A stretch of DNA of 11,518 bases from JADGQN01 sp035315185 (GTDB lineage: Bacteria; Desulfobacterota; Syntrophorhabdia; Syntrophorhabdales; WCHB1-27): assembly GCA_035315185.1 (NCBI GenBank), contig DATFYE010000102.1, positions 1 through 11,518 on the forward strand, in the 5' to 3' direction. The position numbers were made by a program, and so were the translations under genes. How positions within the stretch are numbered: the stretch's first letter is position 1; every line of letters starts with the position of its first letter. The notes under the pieces were generated by a model. It worked only from the letters and a program-made list of their open reading frames with translations. It had not been told where the DNA came from and did no database searches. This document shows positions 1-7,081 of this stretch, piece after piece.

Positions 1-158
1 CCGTCTCTTTAGACGTATGATGACTCGTCTCGCAATGTTGCTGAGGCGTTTATGCTTTCATCTACACGTTGCTATTACTTTTTGATTGCAAAAGATGCCT
101 ATCGGCGGTAGAAGAGAATAGCGCGGCCGGGGGACAACAAGTGGCGAAGGCGAATATA

Positions 159-1376
159 ATGGGAAAGAGACAGATGTTAAACTTCGGGGCATTAGTTAAT
201 GCCATCCGGCAGATGCACGACCACTTGTCCGCCCAGGCGAGTAAGGCGGTCAACATCAGCGTTACTATTAGAAACTGGCTAATCGGCTGTTACATCCGAG
301 AATACGAGCAGAACGGAACAGACCGAGCGCGCTATGGAGAGACGTTACTCGCTGCCCTTTCCGAACGATTGACGCGCGCCGGAATTGATGGGATGGCTGC
401 CCGGTCTTTGCGGCTGTACCGCCAATTCTACGTCTCTTATCCTCAGATTTGGCAGACACCGTCTGCCAAATCCATAGCAAAATTAGGATCAGAGGAAATT
501 TGGCAATCTCTGTCTGCCAAATCCAGCACGGAACAGCCCGGCGGAACTATGAGAACATCGCCTGCCAAAGTAGAAGTCCCGGTCGACCGCCTCATTGGTT
601 CTTTGTCATTCAGTCATTTCGTGGAATTAATCGGCATCGAGGATCCGGTCAGCCGAACTTTCTATGAAATCGAATGCATCCGGGGAAACTGGTCGGTTCG
701 CGAACTGAAGCGTCAGATAGGCAGTCTCTACTATGAACGCTCCGGGCTCTCGAAGAATAAGGCGAAACTGGCGAAAATGGCACAGAACGGTGCGGAGCAA
801 GCCGAACCGCGCCTTACGGTCCGCGACCCGTATGTCTTCGAGTTCTTGGGCCTCAAACCGAAGGAAGTGATGGGCGAATCACACTTGGAAGGTGCTTTGC
901 TCGACAAGCTTCAGGATTTCCTACTGGAGCTCGGTCATGGCTTTTGCTTTGAGGCGCGGCAAAAGAGGATCCTGATCGGAGATACACACGGCTTTGTGGA
1001 TCTTGTTTTCTACCACCGTGTTCTGAAATGCCATGTACTGGTGGAGCTTAAAATGGAAGCGTTCACGCATGAGAGCGTCGGGCAGCTCAATACCTACGTG
1101 AGCTGGTATAAGAAAAATATGATGACCGAGGGTGACAATCCACCTGTTGGTATTCTGCTCTGCACAAAAAGAGACCATGCTCTGGTTGAGTATGCATTGG
1201 CCGGCATGGACAATCAGCTGTTTGTGTCGAAGTATCAGCTGGAGCTGCCAAAGAAAGAGGAGATGCTGCAATTCATCGAAGACCAGATGAAGGAGTTCGG
1301 TGAGGATGTGCGGCAACGCAGAAAACGCAGTGCCGTGGCACTGAGCGCGAGAACGATCAGGAAAAAAGGACGATGA
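159..1376 (+). CDS. DUF1016/YhcG family PD-(D/E)XK nuclease
   Basis: Predicted nuclease of the YhcG/DUF1016 family, 405 residues and apparently full length. The N-terminal half (MLNFGALVNAIRQMHDHL..., then SVTIRNWLIGCYIREYEQNG) matches the family's helical DNA-binding-like domain. The C-terminal half carries the PD-(D/E)XK core: D281 in GFVDLVFYHR, then E296 and K298 in VLVELK, followed by GQLNTYVSWYKKNMM. ATG 159 is chosen because GAAGG lies 8 bases upstream; ATG 174 (MLNFGALV) is an alternative that fits the usual family N-terminus, and the frame stays open upstream to 69. The linker (about residues 97-137) contains the near-repeats IWQTPSAKS and IWQSLSAKS, encoded by palindromic DNA. The gene converges on the relaxase with 23 bases between. 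Family members are scattered on mobile elements and defence islands; the precise substrate is not established. The family call is secure, the role inferred. Confidence 0.93.
   Translation: MGKRQMLNFGALVNAIRQMHDHLSAQASKAVNISVTIRNWLIGCYIREYEQNGTDRARYGETLLAALSERLTRAGIDGMAARSLRLYRQFYVSYPQIWQTPSAKSIAKLGSEEIWQSLSAKSSTEQPGGTMRTSPAKVEVPVDRLIGSLSFSHFVELIGIEDPVSRTFYEIECIRGNWSVRELKRQIGSLYYERSGLSKNKAKLAKMAQNGAEQAEPRLTVRDPYVFEFLGLKPKEVMGESHLEGALLDKLQDFLLELGHGFCFEARQKRILIGDTHGFVDLVFYHRVLKCHVLVELKMEAFTHESVGQLNTYVSWYKKNMMTEGDNPPVGILLCTKRDHALVEYALAGMDNQLFVSKYQLELPKKEEMLQFIEDQMKEFGEDVRQRRKRSAVALSARTIRKKGR
447..471. repeat. Perfect palindrome inside the DUF1016 gene, copy 1
   Basis: An 11-base arm, ATTTGGCAGAC (447-457), and its exact reverse complement (461-471) are separated by ACC. 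The unit is in frame and encodes the peptide IWQTPSAKS. Because it is a palindrome, the opposite strand also reads WQTVSAKS in one frame. A second copy starts 51 bases further on. Confidence 0.9.
498..522. repeat. Degenerate palindrome inside the DUF1016 gene, copy 2
   Basis: Same 25-base length as copy 1, with outer 8-base arms ATTTGGCA (498-505) and TGCCAAAT (515-522) conserved and the centre diverged. It encodes IWQSLSAKS, 17 codons after copy 1. A further half copy (CCTGCCAAAG, 561-570, peptide SPAK) lies 16 codons later, so the linker looks like an eroding series of the same module. Confidence 0.8.
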
Positions 1377-1399
1377 AGAAACTTTCGGGCGCGCTTTGT

Positions 1400-3871
1400 T
1401 TACTTCTCTTTTTCGGGTAATTGCCTACCTTTGTTCCCAACGGTCTTCTCGATGGCGCTCCTTTGCGGCGCGTACTGCAGGGTATCACCGTCGTACTGCA
1501 TGATGCGGAACCTTCTGAGCTGTCCGTATTCTTCCTTAAAGGGGATGAGGTGCCTTTTCTTGTTCTCGAAGTCGTCAAGGACGGCGTACGTTCTGCCGTC
1601 GATCTCGACGGTGCGGGTGTAGAAGCCCTCAATGACGTGAGGCTTGTCGGGAAGGGGTAGCTGCGATTCAGAGTCGAGACCCCGGCAGACGGCAAAGTCG
1701 GCAACCAGGTGCTTGGGTTTTTCCCTCCCGCAGAGATCCTTAAGCTCCCTGAAGTCCTTAAAGGTATCCTCGCTGTAACAGAGAATCACGTCGTCCCGGT
1801 GGCGGGACATCGAGACGTAGGTGGTGTGTTTATCGAAGTGGGGGGTGATAAGCACGAAGGAGCGGTCAACCGTGGTGCCCTGGGTCTTGTGGATAGTCGC
1901 TGCGTATCCGTAATCGAGGTCCCGGTATCTGTTGGTGTCGAAGGAGACGGCAGGGCCCGTATCGAGCCTCACGCTCATGGCGTAATCGTCCATCTTAACA
2001 ACCGTGCCCAGCGAGCCGTTCTTGACACCCATCGATCGCTCGTTCCGGAGAAAGATGATCCTATCACCTTCTGCGAATTGTCGTGGTCCCCGTTCGGTCT
2101 GGATGGGGCGCTCCGTGGCCGATACCATACCTGTCGCTTTCAGATAGTCCCGTGCCTTGGCGTTGAGCTCGAACACATCTTGGTTGGTGTAGGCAAGGAT
2201 CAGGGTGGAGGTGTCAGGGTTCCGCGTCGTGTGCTGTGCCCATGCGGAGACGAGCCGTGCTTTTGCCGCGTCGAGGGTCGGTTCCGCGATGATCCTTCCC
2301 TTTTCCCTATAGGTGTCCAGGGCCTGTGCGACCTTACCGCTGTCACCGGACAATAATGCTGTTGCTTCCTTCTGCCACGCTTCCTTCTGTCTCTGGATCG
2401 TGGAGAGCTCGAAGTACCCCGTACGCTGGACAATGCCCCTGAATGCCCCGCCTGCTTCGATGGGAGGGAGCTGCTCGTTGTCCCCCACGAGGATCACCTT
2501 GGCGCCGGCGTCGCTGACGTGTTCTATTACCTCGTGCATCTGCCGTGTCCCGACGATCCCTGCCTCATCGACAACCAGGATGTCGCTTTCGGTGAGGAGG
2601 TCTCTTCCCTGCTCCCATTTTTTGAGCTGGCTGTAAATGGTCGAGCTCTCGATCCCGCTCTGCTGCTGGAGGGATTCGGCGGCGATGCCCGAGAGGGCAA
2701 TGCCTCTCACGTTGAAGCCCTGGGCTTCGTATGCATCCCTCACCGCTGCCAGGGTGTAGCTCTTGCCGGTTCCCGCCCTCCCGATAAGAATGGCGATATC
2801 TCCCCCCTGCGTCAGGTGTCTGAAGCCCTCTTCCTGCTCCCTAGTCATGGCGTGGTTTGTGATGGTCTGATTCATGATGGCGGGATCCACGTCGTGATGG
2901 TTTGAGGTGTCGAGCTTATCCGCACGGGAGAGCATCTCCTTCTCGCTCTGGAGCATCGTTGCGGTCGTGTAGAGCTTCTGCCCGCCCTCGTCGAGGCCGA
3001 GCTCCACGAGCTCGGATGATCCCATGAGGGCTTTCTTCACCTCCTTGAACTGTTTCCTATCGACCGTGTGCATGCTCGCGAAGTTATCGATGTCACTCTC
3101 CCTGAAGACAACATCGTGGTGGGAGAGATACTTCAAGGCCCTATCGGGATCCATGAGGATCAGACGACCATTTACCCGCCGTATATTCAGGTACTCGGAC
3201 AATCGGTCGTACTCGTGTGCCTTGAGGGGAAGGTAATCTGAGGGGAGGAACTTATACGAGAAACCGAGGTGCATCTGGGGGATAAGCTCGATGCCCCGGT
3301 CCGCAAAGCTTCTATGGTCCACCTGGATGTCATGGCCACAGATGAGCAGCTTCTGGTTCTGGATTTTTGCCCACTCCTCACGCCAGTGGAGCAGTTTTGA
3401 ACTGGCGTTCCAGGCCCTGACCTTTTTGCCGAAGCCGTTCTCGTTTGCCTCCCGTGTCGTCAGGAGGATGTGAGCGTGCGGGTTATCCTTCTTCGTGTGG
3501 ATGTTAACGTCCGCAATCATCCCCTGGTCGACGAAGTTCGTCTTAACGAATTCGCGGACCAAATCGATGTTCTGTTCGAGGGTGAGCTCGGCGGGGAGGG
3601 CAAGTTCTATCTCCCGTGCGAGCTGGGCATCGTGGCGCCTCTCCGTCTGTTCCACTTCGTTCCAGAGGGTAGGCCGATCTTTGAAACGGTCAGGTGCGTT
3701 CTCGGGAAGGAGGATCTCGGAATGGGCAAGGTCCTTCTTGCGGGTGTAGTCGAAGGTGAGGCCTTGACTCTTGTCCTTGATGCTCGAACGTGAACGGTAG
3801 GCGGCTGCAGCGACCACACTTCTGCCGCTCGATCTCGCGATGATCTTTGCTGAGAGGTGGTAACTCGCCAT
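1400..3871 (-). CDS. traA: TraA/MobQ-type conjugative relaxase-helicase
   Basis: Relaxase that nicks oriT, stays covalently on the 5' end, and unwinds the transferred strand; 823 residues. The N-terminal MobA/MobL domain has Y25 (AAAAYRS), the expected catalytic tyrosine, and the HUH metal site H125...H132-A-H134 (HTKKDNPHAH). A RecD/TrwC-like helicase follows: Walker A GRAGTGKS (364-371), Walker B DEAG (435-438), GDNEQLPP, and a C-terminal motif ATIHKTQGTT (H661) then YVSMSRHRDD. All key residues are present, so it looks functional. It is shorter than Ti-plasmid TraA (about 1,100 residues), apparently lacking part of the C-terminal extension. ATG 3871 has AGAGGA 8-13 bases upstream. The oriT-like site lies just upstream, as expected. 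The alternative reading is a plain mobilisation protein, but the helicase half supports TraA. Confidence 0.93.
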   Translation of the reverse strand: MASYHLSAKIIARSSGRSVVAAAAYRSRSSIKDKSQGLTFDYTRKKDLAHSEILLPENAPDRFKDRPTLWNEVEQTERRHDAQLAREIELALPAELTLEQNIDLVREFVKTNFVDQGMIADVNIHTKKDNPHAHILLTTREANENGFGKKVRAWNASSKLLHWREEWAKIQNQKLLICGHDIQVDHRSFADRGIELIPQMHLGFSYKFLPSDYLPLKAHEYDRLSEYLNIRRVNGRLILMDPDRALKYLSHHDVVFRESDIDNFASMHTVDRKQFKEVKKALMGSSELVELGLDEGGQKLYTTATMLQSEKEMLSRADKLDTSNHHDVDPAIMNQTITNHAMTREQEEGFRHLTQGGDIAILIGRAGTGKSYTLAAVRDAYEAQGFNVRGIALSGIAAESLQQQSGIESSTIYSQLKKWEQGRDLLTESDILVVDEAGIVGTRQMHEVIEHVSDAGAKVILVGDNEQLPPIEAGGAFRGIVQRTGYFELSTIQRQKEAWQKEATALLSGDSGKVAQALDTYREKGRIIAEPTLDAAKARLVSAWAQHTTRNPDTSTLILAYTNQDVFELNAKARDYLKATGMVSATERPIQTERGPRQFAEGDRIIFLRNERSMGVKNGSLGTVVKMDDYAMSVRLDTGPAVSFDTNRYRDLDYGYAATIHKTQGTTVDRSFVLITPHFDKHTTYVSMSRHRDDVILCYSEDTFKDFRELKDLCGREKPKHLVADFAVCRGLDSESQLPLPDKPHVIEGFYTRTVEIDGRTYAVLDDFENKKRHLIPFKEEYGQLRRFRIMQYDGDTLQYAPQRSAIEKTVGNKGRQLPEKEK

Positions 3872-3888
3872 GGGGTTATCCTCTTACC

Positions 3889-3920
3889 CGTTGCCGGGCA
3901 ACGTATAAATGCGCCCTCAC
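3889..3920 (+). other. oriT: Candidate oriT: hairpin plus RSF1010-type nic core
   Basis: The inverted repeat CGTTGC-CGG-GCAACG (3889-3903) is followed after two bases by TAAATGCGCCCT (3906-3917) and CAC. This layout, an inverted repeat immediately 5' of a (T)AA(A/G)TGCGCCCT core, is that of the R1162/RSF1010 family of oriT sites used by MobQ relaxases (recalled from the literature, not aligned). The site sits 18 bases upstream of the relaxase start and downstream of the TraD-like gene. With this polarity, nicking within GCGCCCT on the plus strand would send the 3976-7400 side into the recipient first and the relaxase gene last, the usual arrangement. The exact nick position is not claimed. 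Confidence 0.75.
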
Positions 3921-3975
3921 CTTCGTTCGGTACCTCCTCGCTCTGCTCGGTAGTGCCACAACCACACCTAACGTG

Positions 3976-4263
3976 CTAGCTCGTTAAGGAATGAGGTGCT
4001 TCGGGTCTGGTGCCATTCAAGGGTGAGAGGCCGAAGAGTTTTCTGTCCAGGTCCCTGACAAGGAAACGGTCGAGTTGCGGGAGAAGGTCGTTCATGCTGT
4101 CCTTGTATTTCTCCATGAAGTAAGCGCCGATGAGTATCTTCTTTCGCGTGTCTTCCAGTCGCTCCTGCTTTTTCAGCTCCTCCTTCATGACGACTAGACG
4201 CTTGTCGAGCTGCTTTCTTTGTTCTTTGATCTTCTCTATTGTGGCTATGGTTCTCTCTGGCAT
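3976..4263 (-). CDS. TraD/MobC-like small conjugal accessory protein
   Basis: A 95-residue, strongly charged protein. Residues 1-38 (MPERTIATIEKIKEQRKQLDKR...) have heptad-like spacing and are probably a coiled coil. They are followed by RLEDTRKKILIGAYFMEK, which resembles the (R)K-x-DTR(R/K)KI-x-LGA segment of the TraD-type accessory proteins encoded beside Ti-like TraA. Such proteins are thought to help the relaxosome bind oriT. The position between the transglycosylase and oriT/relaxase fits. ATG 4263 has a strong GGAGGG Shine-Dalgarno about 7 bases upstream, lying within the last codons of the transglycosylase gene (19-base overlap), so translation is probably coupled. The family name is from motif memory and should be treated as probable. 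Confidence 0.7.
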   Translation of the reverse strand: MPERTIATIEKIKEQRKQLDKRLVVMKEELKKQERLEDTRKKILIGAYFMEKYKDSMNDLLPQLDRFLVRDLDRKLFGLSPLNGTRPEAPHSLTS

Positions 4264-4808
4264 GATGGTCCCTCCTCGGATTTGAAAAATAATGAGCTGC
4301 TCTTCGGAAAGAAGAGGCCGTTATCCACAGTGATGGCCTTCGCGGCTTTCGGTCGCGTAAAGGAAGCTGCGCGAGATGATCGATAGCTCGCCTGCTTCAG
4401 CGTTCCTAGTACTTTCTTTGCGTACCTGATGCGCTTCTCGGGTGAGACGGCATTGTAGCACCCGATCGCTTCCGGGGTATTGCCGTGCGTCTTTATGCAT
4501 TGCGAGAGGATCCAGGCGCCGGCCTTGACGTTCGAGCAGACATCCACTGTCAGGGCTGTCCATTTCTGATGGCCCATCGTCTCATACCACCGGGAGTTGA
4601 TCTGCATGAGGCCGTAATCGATCGTGCCGTTCTTGTTGTAACCGACGGCCAGGGGGTTGCCGTTGCTTTCGACCTTCGCGATGGACCTGAGGAGTTCCAC
4701 GGGCACGCTGTATTCTCTTGCCGCTTCCTCGAAGCAGAAGGCGAAGAGGATGCGCGGGAGGAGCATCATAACGATGGGCAGGGCTATGAGGATCGTTCTA
4801 CTGGACAT
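4245..4808 (-). CDS. VirB1-like lytic transglycosylase (exported)
   Basis: Peptidoglycan-cleaving enzyme of 187 residues that would open the cell wall for the mating channel. Residues 1-23 form a signal peptide (basic start, hydrophobic run ILIALPIVMMLLPRILF, then A23). The SLT fold follows with catalytic E47 in AKVESNGNP, YGLMQIN (65-71), and a later AGAWIL/CYNA segment typical of VirB1/PilT-type transglycosylases. The low-complexity basic C-terminus (after about residue 135) has no recognised domain. ATG 4808 is preferred over the upstream in-frame ATG at 4865 because it starts the signal peptide directly, has AGG about 7 bases upstream, and overlaps the stop codon of the trbB remnant (TAG at 4798-4800), a common coupled arrangement. 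The gene appears intact even though its upstream neighbours are broken. Confidence 0.88.
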   Translation of the reverse strand: MSSRTILIALPIVMMLLPRILFAFCFEEAAREYSVPVELLRSIAKVESNGNPLAVGYNKNGTIDYGLMQINSRWYETMGHQKWTALTVDVCSNVKAGAWILSQCIKTHGNTPEAIGCYNAVSPEKRIRYAKKVLGTLKQASYRSSRAASFTRPKAAKAITVDNGLFFPKSSSLFFKSEEGPSCQREP

Positions 4809-5419
4809 AGCTGAACCTGTACTCGTCGTTTTCGAGACCTTCGACGACCGCAATCGATTCCACAATCCTTCCCGTACCCTTTCTCCTTATAGAGACCACC
4901 ACATCGACGGCGCTCGCGATCAGACTTTTCGGTATCGGTGATCTTTCCGTATTCGTCCCGGAAGTAGTCGAGGTGCTTCATGTAGTTGACCGTCTTCTCG
5001 TTAAGAAACCTCGCGGCGAGCTTTTGCGTTCTCTCGGAGGGCGGCATATACGAGAAGGTCAGGAAGTAGGAGCTTAAGAAATTGTCACCGGAGAGAAAGA
5101 TGCGCGCTCTCTCGCTATCGACGATGCTGCTTGCCCTCGTCGGCCAGGTGGAGTTCGGGTAGTAGTTGTACCTGCGCCGCTGCGCCTCGATAAAGTAGGC
5201 CCAGCCGGACCCGAGACGCATCAACGCGTTGTTCACCTGCGCGGAGACGGCGTCGAGCTCTTCCTCCGTTGCCGAGCGCAAGTCCGGGCCAAAGAACTGC
5301 ATCGTGGATTGGAAGGAGCCTGCTTTATTGAGGACGACGCCGGGTGCCGCAAGCAGGGCCCACGGCAGCCTGTGCGCGAGTCTGGTTGGGTGTTTTTGAT
5401 ACTCATGCAGATGATACAA
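4784..5419 (-). pseudogene. trbE: 5' fragment of trbE (VirB4-type ATPase), truncated
   Basis: TrbE/VirB4 is the large ATPase of the mating-pair apparatus, normally about 800 residues. Here only the N-terminal CagE/TrbE domain start survives: YHLHEYQKHPTRLAHRLPWA, LLAAPGVVLNKAGSFQ, FFGPDLRSATEEELDAVSAQ, LMRLGSGWAYFIEAQRRR, SYFLTFSYMPPSE. Homology fades around residue 155-160 (KHLDYFRDEYG, near 4940). The remaining codons to the stop at 4784 (GLYKEKGYGKDCGID...) are basic, Cys/Arg-rich and are trbB DNA read in the wrong frame. No Walker motifs remain. The frame opens right after the trbD stop; the start given is TTG 5419 with only a weak upstream signal (GGGTG), so the true start is uncertain. 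The product would be inactive as an ATPase. Confidence 0.85.
4798..4941 (-). pseudogene. trbB: 3' remnant of trbB (VirB11-type ATPase)
   Basis: In the frame ending at TAG 4798-4800, the minus strand reads SPIPKSLIASAVDVVVSI, then RRKGTGRIVESIAVVEG and a short tail ending SYVQ. This matches the very C-terminus of TrbB/VirB11 secretion ATPases (pattern LIAEAVDVVVxI...GRRVxxVxxVxG). Nothing of the N-terminal domain, Walker A, Asp, Walker B or His boxes is present; the frame continues upstream only to a stop near 4980 and loses resemblance before about 4941. It overlaps, in another frame, the end of the trbE 5' fragment, so the two genes meet out of frame. The stop overlaps the transglycosylase start, indicating that trbB was the original upstream neighbour of that gene. 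Confidence 0.75.
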
Positions 5420-5452
5420 AATGCACCCGTTGTGCGTTAGTACAGCTCTAGG

Positions 5453-5692
5453 TCAACCCTCCAGAAAATCATCGTCGTTAATGTGGCGCAACAGGATCTC
5501 AAGGAAGTAGGGGTCCTTCCTGTAGAGAAGCTGGAGCGCGATGTAAACCGGCACGGCAACGAGGCTCAGCCACAGGTTTTGCAGGCCGAGAATCAAAGCG
5601 GCCGCGACCGTTCCTCCGAGGATCATGATATTGCGGGGCAAGCCGCCCATCATCACCCGGTCGGTAAGGCCCTTGTTGATTGCCAGTTTCAA
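5453..5692 (-). CDS. trbD: TrbD/VirB3-like conjugal transfer membrane protein
   Basis: A 79-residue inner-membrane component that partners VirB4/TrbE in P-type secretion systems. It has two hydrophobic stretches (about residues 20-39, NIMILGGTVAAALILGL; and 42-56, LWLSLVAVPVYIALQ), then the family-typical KDPYFLEILLRH motif and an acidic tail. The start is TTG at 5692, overlapping the trbC stop (TTGA) with GGGAGG 8 bases upstream, so trbC and trbD are translationally coupled. Length and motif agree with intact TrbD. Its partner TrbE is destroyed downstream, so it may have no function now. Confidence 0.88.
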   Translation of the reverse strand: MKLAINKGLTDRVMMGGLPRNIMILGGTVAAALILGLQNLWLSLVAVPVYIALQLLYRKDPYFLEILLRHINDDDFLEG

Positions 5693-5997
5693 AACGTCAA
5701 GCCTCCCGCGAACCCGAAAAAGGAGAGGCCCCAGCCGGACGCGGCGCAGGCGATGGAGAGGCCGAGGACGAGTTGCACGCCCTTTCTCAGGATGCCTCCC
5801 ATCTCACCGAACGCGAGGGCAAGTCCGGTGATGATGATCGCGACGACCGAGCCGAAGCGTAACCACGGCCCGGTGATCGACGTCAGGATCTGGTTCATAG
5901 GAGATTCCCAGGGCATGCCGGAACCTGACGCATACGCGAAAGCTGGGATGAGTACCAGGCCGACCATCACGATACAGCTCTTCCAACGAACGCTCAT
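5689..5997 (-). CDS. trbC: TrbC/VirB2-like conjugal pilin
   Basis: Prepilin of the P-type conjugation system, 102 residues. A signal peptide (1-22: MSVRWKSCIVMVGLVL then AFAYA) is followed by a short polar segment and two hydrophobic helices (about 48-65, RFGSVVAIIITGLALAFG; and 73-95, GVQLVLGLSIACAASGWG), separated by the MGGILRKG turn characteristic of TrbC/VirB2. ATG 5997 is chosen over the in-frame ATG at 6024 because GGGAGG lies 5 bases before it and the signal peptide then starts correctly. It begins 52 bases after the antitoxin stop with no obvious terminator or promoter between. TrbB, usually immediately upstream in RP4-type operons, is not there. Confidence 0.88.
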   Translation of the reverse strand: MSVRWKSCIVMVGLVLIPAFAYASGSGMPWESPMNQILTSITGPWLRFGSVVAIIITGLALAFGEMGGILRKGVQLVLGLSIACAASGWGLSFFGFAGGLTF

Positions 5998-6049
5998 AGG
6001 TGCCTCCCGGTTAGTGACGTTCATACTTCTGCATCTTGTTGCTATCCTT

Positions 6050-7081
6050 TCAGATGGATAGTTCCTCGGCGAAACTGTACGGGATGGTTTCCGATTGCCT
6101 GGTCCCCTTGTAGGCGGCCTCTTCGTGCGATCGTGCGGAAATCTCCTGGGCGTTCAGCTTGCCGAGCTTCCGTACCACGTATTTAATGGTCCCGATCTCC
6201 TTGTCGGTGAAGGAGGAAAGATCCTCCTGGGCTAGTGCGCGGAAAAATTCACCCGATTTGTCATCGAAGATGATTTCTTCGCCCTCTATCTTTTTTTCCG
6301 TTGAGAGGATCCAGAGATAAAGATCGTAGTTGTCGGGGACCGGGCCATACGGCAGGTGCTGGTACCGCGTTCCCGTGATGCCCACCCCGTGCTCTTTGAA
6401 ATGGTAAAAATCACAGTACCAGAGCAATTTATTGAGCTTGGTCTTAAAAACTCCTTTAAGGTTCTTGAGCAGGTACAGGATGAGGTTTTCGAGCTTGTCG
6501 GGATCAAGAACCTTGTACCCCGAATCGATCGTCGGCTCTTTGGAAATCCACGCCTCCAGAAACTTCCTCTTGTTTCCTCCAGTTAATCCTTTGATGCGCT
6601 CCTCGACCCTTTGCCTTTCCCTCTTGGAGAGGTTATTGCGGTTCAGCTCGAAAATCTTTCGCACATTCTCGGGGCTGTCTTTCAGGAGGACGAGGGTCTC
6701 ATTATGGACGATGTCCTGTATCGCTCCGGCCTCGTACCTGTGGACGGTGATCTCGCCCCATCCCAGGAACCGGCCGAAACATCGCTGGCTCATTCCGTAA
6801 GTTTCCCGTATCGCTTTGATGACCCGGGGGGTAATCAGGTTATGCTTTTTCCGGTAAAGATCGTAGGCACGCCTGAAATTCTGCTCTTCGAGGGCAGGGG
6901 TGGCAAATTCCTCTCCGCATTTTTTGCACTTGTAGACTCTCGCCGCGTACTCGACCGGCTCGCCGAGGACCGGTAGGTTTTCCTTTTTTGAGAGAAGCTT
7001 GACCTGCGTTACTTTCTCGCACCGGGGGCACAATTCGCCACCCGGTTCGTCTTTACTCGTGAAACGATAAACATTTGACAT
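6050..7081 (-). CDS. MqsA/YgiT-like zinc-finger HTH antitoxin with C-terminal Panacea domain
   Basis: Predicted antitoxin and autorepressor, 343 residues, three modules. (i) YgiT/MqsA-type zinc finger with C18-x2-C21 and C52-x2-C55. (ii) An Xre-type HTH at about 84-120 (TPRVIKAIRETYGMSQRCFGRFLGWGEITVHRYEAG). (iii) A SocA-like/Panacea (DUF4065) domain from about 198 to the end (KLENLILYLL, TKLNKLLWYCDFYHF, RYQHLPYGPVPDNYDLY). Panacea domains are known to act as toxin-neutralising modules in hyperpromiscuous antitoxins; the combined zinc finger-HTH-Panacea form is a known architecture. ATG 7081 has GAGGA 8 bases upstream; an in-frame ATG at 7129 would deepen the overlap. The toxin gene upstream overlaps it by 29 bases. 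About twice as long as E. coli MqsA (131 residues) because of the extra domain. Confidence 0.9.
   Translation of the reverse strand: MSNVYRFTSKDEPGGELCPRCEKVTQVKLLSKKENLPVLGEPVEYAARVYKCKKCGEEFATPALEEQNFRRAYDLYRKKHNLITPRVIKAIRETYGMSQRCFGRFLGWGEITVHRYEAGAIQDIVHNETLVLLKDSPENVRKIFELNRNNLSKRERQRVEERIKGLTGGNKRKFLEAWISKEPTIDSGYKVLDPDKLENLILYLLKNLKGVFKTKLNKLLWYCDFYHFKEHGVGITGTRYQHLPYGPVPDNYDLYLWILSTEKKIEGEEIIFDDKSGEFFRALAQEDLSSFTDKEIGTIKYVVRKLGKLNAQEISARSHEEAAYKGTRQSETIPYSFAEELSI

Noticed and set aside
2..15. CGTCT-CTTT-AGACG hairpin at the window start
   Set aside because: The stem is only 5 pairs with no T-run and no gene seen ending before it, so a terminator or attachment-site call is not supported.
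447..570. Repeated ATTTGGCA/TGCCAAAT units as a CRISPR array
   Set aside because: There are only two full copies, they are palindromic and in frame within a well-conserved gene, and no leader or cas genes are present.
1709..2356. Long plus-strand open frame of 215 codons opposite the relaxase gene
   Set aside because: It lies entirely antisense to the relaxase-helicase, whose motifs are unambiguous; the frame has no ribosome-binding site or family motif. Other antisense frames in 1421-3793 were rejected for the same reason.
3962..3990. Imperfect palindrome AACGTGCTAGCTCGTT as part of oriT
   Set aside because: It overlaps the stop codon of the TraD-like gene, contains a mismatch, and is about 50 bases from the nic core; nothing ties it to transfer.
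5483..6061. Plus-strand open frame of 192 codons across trbD and trbC
   Set aside because: It is antisense to two genes with clear family motifs and ribosome-binding sites, and its composition is typical of a shadow frame.
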